A DNA stretch of 64,000 bases from Flavobacterium sp. UBA6135 (GCF_002428305.1 NZ_DIVJ01000039.1:29599-93598), one strand, 5' to 3'; numbered from the stretch's first letter, positions 45,595-55,046 are shown. The notes: generated by a model not told the origin, from the letters alone. Translations and numbers: made by a program.

Positions 45595-46105
45595 AGAACT
45601 AATGAATACCATTACCACATTTATTTTTGATGTTGATGGTGTTTTAACAGATGGAACCGTTCATATTGCTCAAAACGGAGAACTGCTTCGAGAAATGCAC
45701 ATTCGCGATGGTTTTGCCATGAAAGCAGCTGTTGAAAGCGGTTATCATGTTTGTATTATTTCCGGTGGTAGTAACGAAGGTGTTCGGATCAGACTACGAA
45801 ACTTGGGTATAACTGATATCCATTTGGGTTCACCTGACAAAGTGGAAACCTTTAAAGAATATTGTGATGTGTATCAAATCAATCCTGAAAACGTGCTTTA
45901 TATGGGCGATGATATTCCGGATTTTCATGTGATGCAATTGGTAGGATTGCCCACTTGTCCGCAAGATGCATGTCCGGAAATCAAATCTATTTCAACTTAT
46001 ATTTCTCATAAAGAAGGTGGAAAAGGAGCCGTTAGAGATGTCATTGAACAAGTGATGAAAGTTCAAGGAAAATGGAATACCTATTTTAATGGAAAATTAG
46101 ATTAA
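45578..46105 (+). CDS. kdsC: KdsC-like HAD phosphatase (KDO 8-phosphate phosphatase)
   Basis: A 175-aa C0-type HAD protein. Motif I is FIFDVDGVLTDGT (about 15-27), motif II the serine in IISGGSNEGV (about 63-72), and motif IV GDDIPDF (about 111-117). It is short and capless, as in KdsC, which works as a tetramer and releases phosphate from KDO-8-P for LPS core synthesis. The start at 45578 inside the previous gene gives the usual N-terminus; an internal ATG at 45602 is less likely. Confidence 0.85.
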   Translation: MTKSYKELMNTITTFIFDVDGVLTDGTVHIAQNGELLREMHIRDGFAMKAAVESGYHVCIISGGSNEGVRIRLRNLGITDIHLGSPDKVETFKEYCDVYQINPENVLYMGDDIPDFHVMQLVGLPTCPQDACPEIKSISTYISHKEGGKGAVRDVIEQVMKVQGKWNTYFNGKLD

Positions 46106-46111
46106 CTCCCG

Positions 46112-47038
46112 ATGAAATTTTTAAAACTTATTCGTTATCAAAATTTGATTTTGCTTGCTTTGATGCAATTTTCTTTTCGCTATGGTTTTTTGATTCATCA
46201 AGATGTACCTTTAGCATTAGCTGATTGGCAATTTTCGCTTTTAGTATTAGCAACGGTACTTTTGGCTGCAGCAGGATACATTATCAATGATATTTTTGAT
46301 CAAGATACAGACGAAATTAATAAACCTCAAAAACAAATTATAGGCAAATCTATATCCGAAAACATAGCCTACAATTTGTATGTTTCTTTAAATTTAACCG
46401 GTGTTGCCATTGGGTTCTATCTTTCAAATGTGATACTTCGCCCCAGTTTTGCAGTAATTTTTATATTTATTGCGGCTTCTTTGTATTTTTATGCTACGCA
46501 ACTCAAAAAAATTGCACTTGTTGGTAATTTATTAATTGCTTGTTTAACAGCCGTAAGTGTACTTTTAATTGGTGTTTTTGATTTATATCCGGCAATATAT
46601 GATGCCAATCGGGAACAAATGGGTCTTATGTTTAAAATTTTAATTGATTATGCATTTTTTGCTTTTTTTATCAATTTGATTAGAGAATTAGTAAAAGACG
46701 CTGAAGATTACAAAGGTGATTTTACCGTTGGAGCCAAAACTTTGCCTGTATTAATTGGCACAAAAATAACTGCAAAAATTGTTTTTGTATTACACCTGAT
46801 TGCGTTGCTCCTTTTGATAAATTATACGAATACCAATTTGTTTGAAAACAATTTATTGATTGCTACGTTGTATGCATTGGTAACGGTAGTTGCACCATTA
46901 ATACTAACTATGATAAAAAGCTGGAAAGCTGCTACAACTGAAGATTTTCAAACCATTTCAAAAGTGCTGAAAGTGGTTATTTTCTTTGGAATTATGTCAA
47001 TTGTAGTAATCACTTATTCAATAAAATGGAATGCTTAG
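46112..47038 (+). CDS. UbiA-family prenyltransferase, geranylgeranylglycerol-phosphate geranylgeranyltransferase-like
   Basis: A 308-aa polytopic membrane protein of the UbiA superfamily. The first Asp motif is NDIFDQDTDEINKP (about 59-72) and the second is REIVKD-type RELVKDAEDYKGDF (about 191-204). It lacks MenA features and the true menA is elsewhere in the window. The sequence pattern fits archaeal-type DGGGP synthase homologues described in Bacteroidota. It overlaps maf by 8 bases. The real substrate is untested. Confidence 0.78.
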   Translation: MKFLKLIRYQNLILLALMQFSFRYGFLIHQDVPLALADWQFSLLVLATVLLAAAGYIINDIFDQDTDEINKPQKQIIGKSISENIAYNLYVSLNLTGVAIGFYLSNVILRPSFAVIFIFIAASLYFYATQLKKIALVGNLLIACLTAVSVLLIGVFDLYPAIYDANREQMGLMFKILIDYAFFAFFINLIRELVKDAEDYKGDFTVGAKTLPVLIGTKITAKIVFVLHLIALLLLINYTNTNLFENNLLIATLYALVTVVAPLILTMIKSWKAATTEDFQTISKVLKVVIFFGIMSIVVITYSIKWNA

Positions 47039-47615
47039 AGATAAACTAAAACATAAAAATATCATTCTGGCTTCGGGTTCGCCCAGAAGGCAAGAATTTT
47101 TTAAAGATTTGGGTGTAGATTTTGAAATCAAACTCAAAGAAATTGACGAGGTTTATCCGGAACATCTAAAGGCTGAAGAAATCACCGATTATTTAGCGGT
47201 TTTAAAAGCAACTGCATTTGACGGTGAACTTAAGGAGGATGATGTTTTAATAACCAGCGACACGATTGTTTGGTTGCATGAAAAAGCGTTGGGCAAACCC
47301 AAAAATTATGATGATGCATTTACAATGTTGTCTGATTTATCCAATACAACACATGAAGTAATAACCTCTGTTTGTTTTAAAACAAATAAAACTACTGACG
47401 TTTTTCATGACAAAACAAAAGTAACATTTGAAAAATTATCTGATGAATCGATACGGTATTATCTTGATAATTTTAAACCTTTTGACAAAGCCGGAAGTTA
47501 CGGTGTTCAGGAATGGATTGGTTGGATTGGTATAAAAAAAATGGAAGGTTCGTATGCAAATGTTGTAGGAATGCCCGTGCATCTTGTATTTAAAAAATTA
47601 GCTACATTTATTTAA
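47031..47615 (+). CDS. maf: Maf family nucleotide pyrophosphatase
   Basis: A 194-aa protein with the Maf start motif ILASGSPRRQEFFKDLG (about 12-28), the catalytic aspartate in LITSDTIVW (about 78) and the C-terminal DKAGSYGVQEW (about 152-162). Maf enzymes hydrolyse dTTP/UTP and modified nucleotides. It overlaps the UbiA gene by 8 bases and precedes mscS by 15 bases. Confidence 0.93.
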   Translation: MLRDKLKHKNIILASGSPRRQEFFKDLGVDFEIKLKEIDEVYPEHLKAEEITDYLAVLKATAFDGELKEDDVLITSDTIVWLHEKALGKPKNYDDAFTMLSDLSNTTHEVITSVCFKTNKTTDVFHDKTKVTFEKLSDESIRYYLDNFKPFDKAGSYGVQEWIGWIGIKKMEGSYANVVGMPVHLVFKKLATFI

Positions 47616-47630
47616 ATATTTTTTATAATT

Positions 47631-48161
47631 ATGAGACTTTTTAATGAGTATATAAAAGAAGTTATAATAACACTTTTCGTTCTAGTTGTTTTAATCATTG
47701 TTCGCTTACTAATTGCTAAAATCGTGAAACGTTTTGCCAGAATAAGTGAAATATTAGAGCATAGAACAAAATTAGTAATAAAGTATTTCAATATATTAAT
47801 TGGCACAATTGCTGTAATAACGTTGTTTGTGATTTGGGGTGTTAAACCTGAAAATATAGTTTTTGTAACCTCCTCTATTTTTGCTGTTATTGGCGTTGCC
47901 ATGTTCGCACAATGGTCGATTTTAAGTAATGTAACATCGGGAATAATTTTGTTTTTTTCCGCACCTTTTAAAATTGGTGACACCATTAAAATACATGATA
48001 AAGATTTTCCAATCGAAGCAGAAATTGAAGATATTAGAGGGTTTCACACCTATTTAAAAACCAAAGAAGGAGAAATTATCACCTATCCAAACAGTTTGTT
48101 ATTGCAAAAAGGAGTATCTATCATTTATCCTGAAAAGGAAACAAGAGAATTTACCGATTAA
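47631..48161 (+). CDS. Small MscS-type mechanosensitive channel
   Basis: A 176-aa protein with three transmembrane helices (about 8-28, 48-70, 75-112). The pore-like helix and MscS beta domain are FAQWSILSNVTSGIILFFSAPFKIGDTIKI (about 90-120), with EIEDIRGFHTYLKTKEGEIITYPN following. It is truncated relative to the 286-aa E. coli MscS because the C-terminal cage domain is absent. It probably relieves osmotic tension. It follows maf directly. Confidence 0.87.
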   Translation: MRLFNEYIKEVIITLFVLVVLIIVRLLIAKIVKRFARISEILEHRTKLVIKYFNILIGTIAVITLFVIWGVKPENIVFVTSSIFAVIGVAMFAQWSILSNVTSGIILFFSAPFKIGDTIKIHDKDFPIEAEIEDIRGFHTYLKTKEGEIITYPNSLLLQKGVSIIYPEKETREFTD

Positions 48162-48198
48162 AATGGAATGGGTTTTAATGAAAATGATTTAAAAATAA

Positions 48199-50031
48199 AT
48201 GATACCTAAAAAAGTTGTTGTCTTGGTTTTTTTAATTTGTAGTTTTCCCGGCTACAGCCAAGATAATACAACAAAAAAAGATACTATAATAACTGCATAT
48301 AAAGACATTGAAAACTATTCTAAAAAAAGTAAATTCACCAAATTTGTGCATGGCTTAGTGTTTAGAACAGTTCAAACGAAACCTACTTTAAACAAACACA
48401 CCAAAAGAATTCAACGAAAAAATTTTCAGAATTACGAGAACAAAATAATTCGAAATATTGAAATCACCACTTTAGATCCTTTTGGTTATTCTACATCGGA
48501 TACTGCAGCCAAGCCAACGCGTTTTTCATCTAAACTTGGCAATACGTTGCATGCAAAAACCAAACAATTCATTATCAAAGATTTATTACTACTAAAAAAA
48601 GGCGATCGTTTGGACACGCTTTTGGTTTATGAAAGTGAGCGTATCATTAGAAGCCAACGTTACATTAGAAGCGTTCAAATTGAACCTCAAATGATTTCGT
48701 CAAAATCGGATAGTGTTGATGTTATTATTCGCGTTTTAGATTCTTGGAGTTTAATTCCTAACGTTACGCCAACCACTAGTAGGGTAACTTATGAAGTTAG
48801 AGAGCGTAATTTTTTAGGTTTAGGTCATGATTGGTCCAATTCGTTCCGACAAAATATTGACGATTCCAAGTCTGCTTTATCCACAAGATATACGTTACCC
48901 AACATCAAAAATACTTTTATAAGAGCCACTTTAAATTATCAAATTGATTTACAAGATAATTACACTAAAGGAATTCAAGTAGAACGAACTTTTATCTCCC
49001 CCTACACAAGATGGGCCGGTGGATTTCAGTATGAAAACAAATTTTTACAAGACAGTTTGCCTTTGTCCCCCAATCAATACAAGAAAGAAAATTTTAAATC
49101 AGATACCTATGATGCCTGGATTGGTTATTCCTTGCCAATAAATATAGGTAATGGAAATTTTGTCAAAGAAACCAATTTGATAACCACGCTTCGTCTTTTA
49201 AATGTAGATTTCATTGAAAAACCTTCTATAGAATCTGATAGTATTAATTTCTTTTCTGACGAAAAATTTATTTTAAGTGGTATTGGAATTTCAAATCGAA
49301 GTTTTGTTCAAGATAGCTATATTTTCAATTACGGAATAACCGAAGACGTTCCTATTGGAAAGTATTTTGGAACTACTGCAGGTTATCAAAGAAAAAATGA
49401 AGGCAGTAGATTATATTTAGGACTTAGAGCTACTTTGGGAAATTATTTCAGTTGGGGCTATTTGAGCACCAATTTTGAATTTGGAAGTTTTTACAGAGAT
49501 AAAAGCACCGAACAAAACACCTTTGTATCACAAGTAAATTATTTTACTCCTTTAATTGAAATGGGGCGTTGGAAAATGCGACATTTTATAAAAAACGATA
49601 TTATTATCGGCAATAACCGACTTAATTCTGAAGGTGACCGATTGAATATTAACGAAAATAATGGTATTCAAGGCTTCAACAGTCCAAAATTACTAGGTAC
49701 AAAAAAAATAGTTCTATCGCTCCAATCGCAAACTTATTCTCCTTGGAATTGGGCAGGATTTCGTTTTAGTCCTTTTTTTAATTATAGTCTTGCTTTGTTG
49801 GGTGATGGTGCCAATGGTTTCAAAAAAAGTGAAGGTTTCAACAAATATACTTTAGGAGTTATTCTCACTAATGATTATTTGGTATTCAACAACTTTCAGT
49901 TGTCTTTTTCATTTTATCCTAAAATACCAAATCAAGGAGAAAACATATTCAACACCAATTCCTTTCAAACCTCTGATTTTGGTTATCTTGACTTTGAAAT
50001 TAACAAACCACGAACTGCAACATATAATTGA
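48199..50031 (+). CDS. OMP85-like outer membrane protein with POTRA-like domain
   Basis: A 610-aa protein with a signal peptide (about 1-21, ending GYSQ). It has a POTRA-like region (about 90-190; IIRNIEITTLDPFGY, then LLLLKKGDRLDTLLVYESERIIRSQRYIRSVQIEPQ), then a beta barrel of about 400 residues starting YEVRERNFLGLGHDWSN. A single POTRA-like unit and short length distinguish it from BamA. It could insert or secrete outer membrane proteins or lipids. It follows the mscS gene by 37 bases, probably in the same operon. Confidence 0.75.
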   Translation: MIPKKVVVLVFLICSFPGYSQDNTTKKDTIITAYKDIENYSKKSKFTKFVHGLVFRTVQTKPTLNKHTKRIQRKNFQNYENKIIRNIEITTLDPFGYSTSDTAAKPTRFSSKLGNTLHAKTKQFIIKDLLLLKKGDRLDTLLVYESERIIRSQRYIRSVQIEPQMISSKSDSVDVIIRVLDSWSLIPNVTPTTSRVTYEVRERNFLGLGHDWSNSFRQNIDDSKSALSTRYTLPNIKNTFIRATLNYQIDLQDNYTKGIQVERTFISPYTRWAGGFQYENKFLQDSLPLSPNQYKKENFKSDTYDAWIGYSLPINIGNGNFVKETNLITTLRLLNVDFIEKPSIESDSINFFSDEKFILSGIGISNRSFVQDSYIFNYGITEDVPIGKYFGTTAGYQRKNEGSRLYLGLRATLGNYFSWGYLSTNFEFGSFYRDKSTEQNTFVSQVNYFTPLIEMGRWKMRHFIKNDIIIGNNRLNSEGDRLNINENNGIQGFNSPKLLGTKKIVLSLQSQTYSPWNWAGFRFSPFFNYSLALLGDGANGFKKSEGFNKYTLGVILTNDYLVFNNFQLSFSFYPKIPNQGENIFNTNSFQTSDFGYLDFEINKPRTATYN

Positions 50032-50114
50032 TTTCATGACTTATCATTTCCAAATGGCATAATTTTGGCAAGATTTAATTAGATTAAGATTTGTACTAAC
50101 TAAAATTTTAAATT

Positions 50115-50585
50115 ATGAAACCAATAAAATTAGGATTTACAGCACTACTGCTCTTATTTGTAGCAACCGCTTTCTCTCAAGTAAACGTTACTATTGGAAC
50201 ACCACCACCATGGGGTCCTGCAGGTTATACTGAGGTTCGCTATTATTACATACCGGACATTGAAATATATTATGATGTACAACAATCACAATATGTCTAT
50301 TTTGAAAAAGGAAAATGGTACAGAAAAAGAAATTTACCGGGAAAATTTAAAAAGTATGATTTCTATTCGGGATATAAAGTTGTTTTAACAGATTACCATG
50401 GTCCAACACCTTATGTTCATTTTAACAACCATAAAGTAAAATATCCGAAAGGTTTTAAAGGAAGTCCTCAAAAAACAATTGGTACCAAAAACAATCCCAA
50501 GCAAAAAACTACTGCTTTGAAACCTAAAAATCAAAAATCAAATTCAAGTGACAATACTTCTAAAGGAAAGAAAACAAAAAATTAA
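50115..50585 (+). CDS. Small secreted basic protein
   Basis: A 156-aa protein with an SPI signal (about 1-21, ending TAFSQ). A Pro/Tyr-rich core (GTPPPWGPAGYTEVRYYYIPDIEIYYD) is followed by a very lysine/asparagine-rich tail (about 110-156). It looks like a small periplasmic or surface protein of Bacteroidota; no enzymatic motif is visible. A strong terminator follows. Confidence 0.7.
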   Translation: MKPIKLGFTALLLLFVATAFSQVNVTIGTPPPWGPAGYTEVRYYYIPDIEIYYDVQQSQYVYFEKGKWYRKRNLPGKFKKYDFYSGYKVVLTDYHGPTPYVHFNNHKVKYPKGFKGSPQKTIGTKNNPKQKTTALKPKNQKSNSSDNTSKGKKTKN

Positions 50586-50602
50586 ACACTTATTAATCAT
50601 TA

Positions 50603-50634
50603 AAAAACAGAGGCTCAATACCTCTGTTTTTTTT
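50603..50634 (+). terminator. Rho-independent terminator after the small secreted gene
   Basis: AAAACAGAGG, CTCAATA-containing loop, CCTCTGTTTT and further T: a 10-bp stem starting 17 bases after the stop codon. Confidence 0.88.
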
Positions 50635-50676
50635 GTTAAAGATATTTTAAATAAAAAATAAAGTCTCTTTAATTAG

Positions 50677-50684
50677 TATATTTG
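50677..50684 (+). promoter_or_regulatory. -7 box of the PIG-L operon
   Basis: TATATTTG lies 24 bases upstream of the ATG at 50709 and would drive the PIG-L, microprotein, symporter and receptor genes. Confidence 0.55.
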
Positions 50685-50708
50685 AAATCCGACAATTAAT
50701 CCTGATTT

Positions 50709-53222
50709 ATGAAACAAAAAATATATTTTGTTTTTTTATTTAGCCTATTTTCTTTTGCCTCACTTTTTGCTCAACAACCTGAAAAACCCTCAGCTGTTGA
50801 AATTTATCATGCCATTCAAAAATTAAATTTCTTAGGTTCGGTGCTTTATATCGCGGCTCATCCGGATGATGAAAACACGCGATTGATTTCCTACATGGCC
50901 AATCATCAAAAAGCAAGAACAGCCTATTTGTCTTTAACCCGAGGTGATGGTGGGCAAAATCTTATCGGAACAGAGTTACGCGAATTATTGGGCGTTATCA
51001 GAACACAAGAACTTATTGAAGCCCGAAAAATTGATGGCGGTGAACAATTTTTTACCCGTGCCAATGACTTTGGTTATTCTAAAATTCCGGATGAAACATT
51101 GAAAATATGGGACAAAGATCAGGTGAAAGAAGACATGATTTATGTGATTCGAAAATTCAAACCCGATGTAATTATCAATCGTTTTGACCATCGTTCGCCG
51201 GGAACAACACATGGACATCACACCTCTTCGGCTTTACTTGCTCTTGAAATTTTTGATCAGATTAATGATAAAAATATTTTTCCAAATCAATTGAATTATG
51301 TTTCAACTTGGCAACCAAAACGCTTATTTTTCAACACATCATGGTGGTTTTATGGAAGTAGAGAAAAATTTGATGAGGCAGACAAAAAGAACTTAGTAAA
51401 CTTTGAAACCGGAATTTATTATCCCTTATTCGGAAAATCAAATCAAGAAATTGCCGCATTAAGTAGAAGTCGTCACCAATCTCAAGGTTTTGGAAGCACA
51501 GGAAGCAGAGGAGAAGAAATTGAATATTTGGAATTGATAAAAGGAACTGTTCCAACAGACAATAAAAACATTTTTGAAGGCATTGACACTTCTTGGAACC
51601 GTGTAAAAGGTGGTGCTGCAATTGGAAAAATTCTTTCAGAAGTTGAAAAGAAATTTGATTTCAAAAACCCTTCCGCCAGTATTCCTATGCTTGTTTCGGC
51701 TTATGAAATGCTACAAAAAACCGAAGACGAACATTGGAAAACAATAAAATCTGACGAACTTAAAAAAATCATTCAAGCTTGTGCCGGATTATATCTGGAA
51801 GGTGTTGCAGCACAACAAAGCATTACACCGGGAAGTTTGTTAAAAGTAAAATTAGAAACCATTAACCGAAGTGTCATTCCAATGGTTTTAAAAGGGATGA
51901 CATTCCTTCCGGAAGGAAAATTTATAATCGAAAATAAAGCATTACAAAACAACATTTCTGAAACTTTTGAAGCAGAGCTGTTGATCCCTCAAAATCTTGA
52001 ATATACAGAACCCTATTGGCTCAGAAAAGAGGGGACTGTTGGCATGTATCGTGTTGATGAACAAGAGCGAATTGGTTTACCGGATATCATCAGGCAACTA
52101 AAAGTTAGGTTTGAAATCATCATAAATAACGTAAACATTCCTTTTGAAAAAGAAATCATTTACAAATACAACGACCCGGTTCACGGCGAAGTATATAAAC
52201 CGTTGGATGTTGTTCCAACAGCAACTACTTCTATAGTGGACAAGGTTAAAATTTTTCAAGCCCAACAAACACAACCCATAACTGTTTTAGTTAAATCAGG
52301 GAAAGACAATATTAACGGCATTTTAAAACTTGATTTACCTAAAAATTGGAAAGTAAATCCGGAACAAATTCCTTTTGAATTATCCAAAAAAGGTGCAGAA
52401 GCTACCTTTACCTTTCAAGTTACCGCTCCAAGTCAAGTGGAAGAAATTCAAACCAAAAGCATCGCTATTATTGATGGGAAAGTGGAAGATAAAGAACAAT
52501 TGCTCATTTCGTATAACCACATTGCAACACAACAGGTCTTATCTACAGCTTCTGCTAAATTTATTCGTTTAGACCTTAAAACGAATGGTGAAAAAATAGC
52601 TTATATCATGGGAGCCGGTGATGAAGTGCCTACCTATTTATCGCAAATGGGCTATGAAGTAACCGTTTTAAAACCTGAAGAAATTACCGTTCAAAATTTG
52701 AAAAAATATCAAGTGGTAGTAGTCGGAATCAGAGCCTATAATACGGTTGAAGAATTGGCATTCAAACAGCAATTGCTTTTTGATTTTGTAAAAGAAGGCA
52801 ACACCATGATTGTGCAATACAACACCACAGGAAAGTTGACCGTAAAGGAAATTGCTCCTTTTCACTTAAAGATTTCAAGAGACCGAGTTACCGAAGAAGA
52901 TGCCGAAGTTCGTTTTTTGGCACCCAATCATAAAGTTTTAAATTTTCCGAATCAAATCACTTCCAAAGATTTTGAAGGCTGGGTTCAAGAACAAGGTTTG
53001 TATTTTCCAAATGAATGGGATGCAACCTTTACCCCTATTCTTTCTTCCAATGATTTAGGCGAAGAACCAAAAAACGGAAGTTTATTAGTTGCCCCTTACG
53101 GAAAAGGACATTACATTTACACCGGATTAAGCTTTTTTAGAGAACTTCCTGCAGCAGTGCCTGGAGCCTTTCGATTGTTTGCCAACATGATTTCAATTAG
53201 CTCAAAATCTAATCAACCATGA
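50709..53222 (+). CDS. Exported PIG-L/LmbE family deacetylase, multidomain
   Basis: An 837-aa protein with a signal peptide (about 1-21, ending LFAQ). The N-terminal PIG-L domain (about 40-320) has the zinc motif AAHPDDENTRL (about 56-66) and the distal histidines in HGHHTSSALLALE (about 169-181). A middle Ig-like/NEW3-type region (about 370-610) is followed by a Rossmann-like domain (about 620-830, MGAGDEVPTYLSQMGYEV and VVVGIRAYNTVEEL). PIG-L enzymes deacetylate N-acetyl amino sugars or related amides. The substrate here is unknown. It leads an operon with a 35-aa microprotein, a symporter and a TonB-dependent receptor. Confidence 0.87.
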   Translation: MKQKIYFVFLFSLFSFASLFAQQPEKPSAVEIYHAIQKLNFLGSVLYIAAHPDDENTRLISYMANHQKARTAYLSLTRGDGGQNLIGTELRELLGVIRTQELIEARKIDGGEQFFTRANDFGYSKIPDETLKIWDKDQVKEDMIYVIRKFKPDVIINRFDHRSPGTTHGHHTSSALLALEIFDQINDKNIFPNQLNYVSTWQPKRLFFNTSWWFYGSREKFDEADKKNLVNFETGIYYPLFGKSNQEIAALSRSRHQSQGFGSTGSRGEEIEYLELIKGTVPTDNKNIFEGIDTSWNRVKGGAAIGKILSEVEKKFDFKNPSASIPMLVSAYEMLQKTEDEHWKTIKSDELKKIIQACAGLYLEGVAAQQSITPGSLLKVKLETINRSVIPMVLKGMTFLPEGKFIIENKALQNNISETFEAELLIPQNLEYTEPYWLRKEGTVGMYRVDEQERIGLPDIIRQLKVRFEIIINNVNIPFEKEIIYKYNDPVHGEVYKPLDVVPTATTSIVDKVKIFQAQQTQPITVLVKSGKDNINGILKLDLPKNWKVNPEQIPFELSKKGAEATFTFQVTAPSQVEEIQTKSIAIIDGKVEDKEQLLISYNHIATQQVLSTASAKFIRLDLKTNGEKIAYIMGAGDEVPTYLSQMGYEVTVLKPEEITVQNLKKYQVVVVGIRAYNTVEELAFKQQLLFDFVKEGNTMIVQYNTTGKLTVKEIAPFHLKISRDRVTEEDAEVRFLAPNHKVLNFPNQITSKDFEGWVQEQGLYFPNEWDATFTPILSSNDLGEEPKNGSLLVAPYGKGHYIYTGLSFFRELPAAVPGAFRLFANMISISSKSNQP

Positions 53223-53326
53223 CAGAAAATAAGAACTCAAATTTAAAGAACGTATATGTATGGATATTGATTGCCAATGCCATTTATATCTTGGTTTTTT
53301 ATTTTATCATGAAAAACTTTTCTTAA
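53219..53326 (+). CDS. 35-aa single-pass membrane microprotein
   Basis: It encodes a charged N-terminus (MTENKNSNLKNVY) and one transmembrane helix (about residues 13-31, VWILIANAIYILVFYFIM), ending KNFS. Its ATG overlaps the PIG-L stop (ATGA) and its stop lies 3 bases before the symporter ATG. Coupling on both sides and a coherent membrane helix argue that it is a real gene rather than a chance frame. It may be an accessory subunit of the symporter, as with small partners of other SSS transporters; this is inference. Confidence 0.72.
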   Translation: MTENKNSNLKNVYVWILIANAIYILVFYFIMKNFS

Positions 53327-53329
53327 TCC

Positions 53330-55036
53330 ATGCAACTAATTGATTGGTTCATACTCGTTTTTACACTACTTTTTATTGTAGTATATGGTGCTTGGAAAAC
53401 AAAAGGCAGTAAAAACGTAAAAGATTATATTTTAGGAAATAACGAGTCAAAATGGTGGACTGTTGGTATTTCTGTAATGGCTACACAAGCCAGTGCCATC
53501 ACTTTTTTATCAACTCCGGGCCAAGCCTTTCACGACGGAATGGGATTTGTACAATTCTATTTTGGATTGCCCATTGCCATGATAATTATTTGTTTGTTTT
53601 TTATTCCCATATACCACAAACTCAATGTTTATACGGCTTATGAATTTTTAGAAAATCGGTTTGATCAAAAAACCAGAAGTTTAGCGGCAATCTTGTTTTT
53701 GATTCAACGTGGTTTAGCTGCAGGAATTACCATTTATGCTCCGGCCATTATTCTTTCTTCCATTTTAGGTTGGAATTTGAATTTATTGAATTTAATTATT
53801 GGCGTTTTAGTTATCATATATACCGTTTCGGGAGGAACCAAAGCCGTAAACGTTACTCAAAAACAACAGATGTTCATTATCATGTCCGGCATGTTTATTG
53901 CTTTTTATCTGATTTTAAGTTACTTACCGAAAGAAATTTCATTTTCCAATGCTCTAAAAATTGCAGGAGTAAATGATAAAATGAACATCTTGGATTTTTC
54001 ATTTAACCCAAACAGTCGCTATACATTTTGGAGCGGCATCACCGGTGGTTTGTTCTTGGCTCTTTCCTATTTTGGTACCGATCAATCACAAGTGCAGCGT
54101 TATCTTTCCGGAAAATCCATTCGTGAAAGCCAACTCGGATTAGCCTTCAACGGCCTTTTAAAAGTGCCCATGCAATTTTTTATTTTGCTGACAGGCGTTA
54201 TGGTTTTTGTTTTTTTTCAATTCAATAAAGTACCCTTAAATTTTAATCCTACGAGTCAAATTGCTGTTGAAAAATCTATCTATGCCAATGATTACAAAGC
54301 TCTTGAAGACCGATTGGAATCCATTCAAGAAGAAAAAAAGGAGATGACTTTGACTTATGCCAATCAATTAAATTTTGATGTGGACAATCCGGTTTTACGA
54401 AAAAGAATTATTGCACTTTCCGAAAAAGAAAAAACAATTCGAGAAGAAGCACAAGGTATCATCAAAAAAATAAAACAAGAACCAAATGATAAAGACTATG
54501 TTTTTATTCACTTTATCTTGAATTATCTCCCGGTGGGGTTGGTTGGTTTGTTACTTGCTGTGATTTTATCGGCAGCTATGTCCTCCACGGCATCAGAATT
54601 AAATGCTCTTTCTTCTACCACGACTATGGATATTTACAAACGGAATTTAAAAACCGAAAAATCAGATAAACACTTTGTTTTGGCCTCAAAAGGTTTTACG
54701 CTGATGTGGGGAGTTATTGCTATTTTATTTGCTTGTTTTGGAACTTTAATTGAAAACTTAATACAATTAGTTAATATTGTTGGTTCTGTGTTCTACGGAA
54801 CCATACTTGGCATATTTCTTGTTGCATTCTTTTTTAAATTTATTAAAGGGAATGCGATATTTTATGCCGGTGTTATCAGTCAAATTATAATCTTTATAAT
54901 TTACTATAATTACATTCATATTTATCCATCAGGAAAAGAATTGTTGGGATACTTATGGTTGAATGCCATTGGTGCAGCTCTCACCTTGGGTTTATCCACT
55001 TTAATACAATTATTCAGTAAAAACAAAACGAACTAA
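53330..55036 (+). CDS. Sodium:solute symporter (SSS family)
   Basis: A 568-aa polytopic protein with about 13-14 transmembrane helices. Family signatures include the N-terminal DYILGNNESKWWTVGISVMATQASAITFLSTPG and the helix 5-6 region SGGTKAVNVTQKQQM. GTDQSQVQRYLSGKS follows, then GLLLAVILSAAMSSTASELNALSSTTTMD in helix 8, which carries likely Na+-site serines/threonines. A hydrophilic insert (about 325-395) is longer than in simple members. It probably imports a sugar-like or organic solute with Na+. It lies between the microprotein and the TonB-dependent receptor. Confidence 0.92.
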   Translation: MQLIDWFILVFTLLFIVVYGAWKTKGSKNVKDYILGNNESKWWTVGISVMATQASAITFLSTPGQAFHDGMGFVQFYFGLPIAMIIICLFFIPIYHKLNVYTAYEFLENRFDQKTRSLAAILFLIQRGLAAGITIYAPAIILSSILGWNLNLLNLIIGVLVIIYTVSGGTKAVNVTQKQQMFIIMSGMFIAFYLILSYLPKEISFSNALKIAGVNDKMNILDFSFNPNSRYTFWSGITGGLFLALSYFGTDQSQVQRYLSGKSIRESQLGLAFNGLLKVPMQFFILLTGVMVFVFFQFNKVPLNFNPTSQIAVEKSIYANDYKALEDRLESIQEEKKEMTLTYANQLNFDVDNPVLRKRIIALSEKEKTIREEAQGIIKKIKQEPNDKDYVFIHFILNYLPVGLVGLLLAVILSAAMSSTASELNALSSTTTMDIYKRNLKTEKSDKHFVLASKGFTLMWGVIAILFACFGTLIENLIQLVNIVGSVFYGTILGIFLVAFFFKFIKGNAIFYAGVISQIIIFIIYYNYIHIYPSGKELLGYLWLNAIGAALTLGLSTLIQLFSKNKTN

Positions 55037-55046
55037 AAACAAGATC

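Noticed and set aside
46112..47038. Second menA
   Set aside because: The N-terminal and Asp-rich motifs differ from MenA, and a clear menA is in the men operon at 31406-32347.
47612..47986. 124-codon open frame on the minus strand under mscS
   Set aside because: It is antisense to a well-supported MscS protein, has no recognisable domain or promoter, and follows the codon bias of the plus strand.
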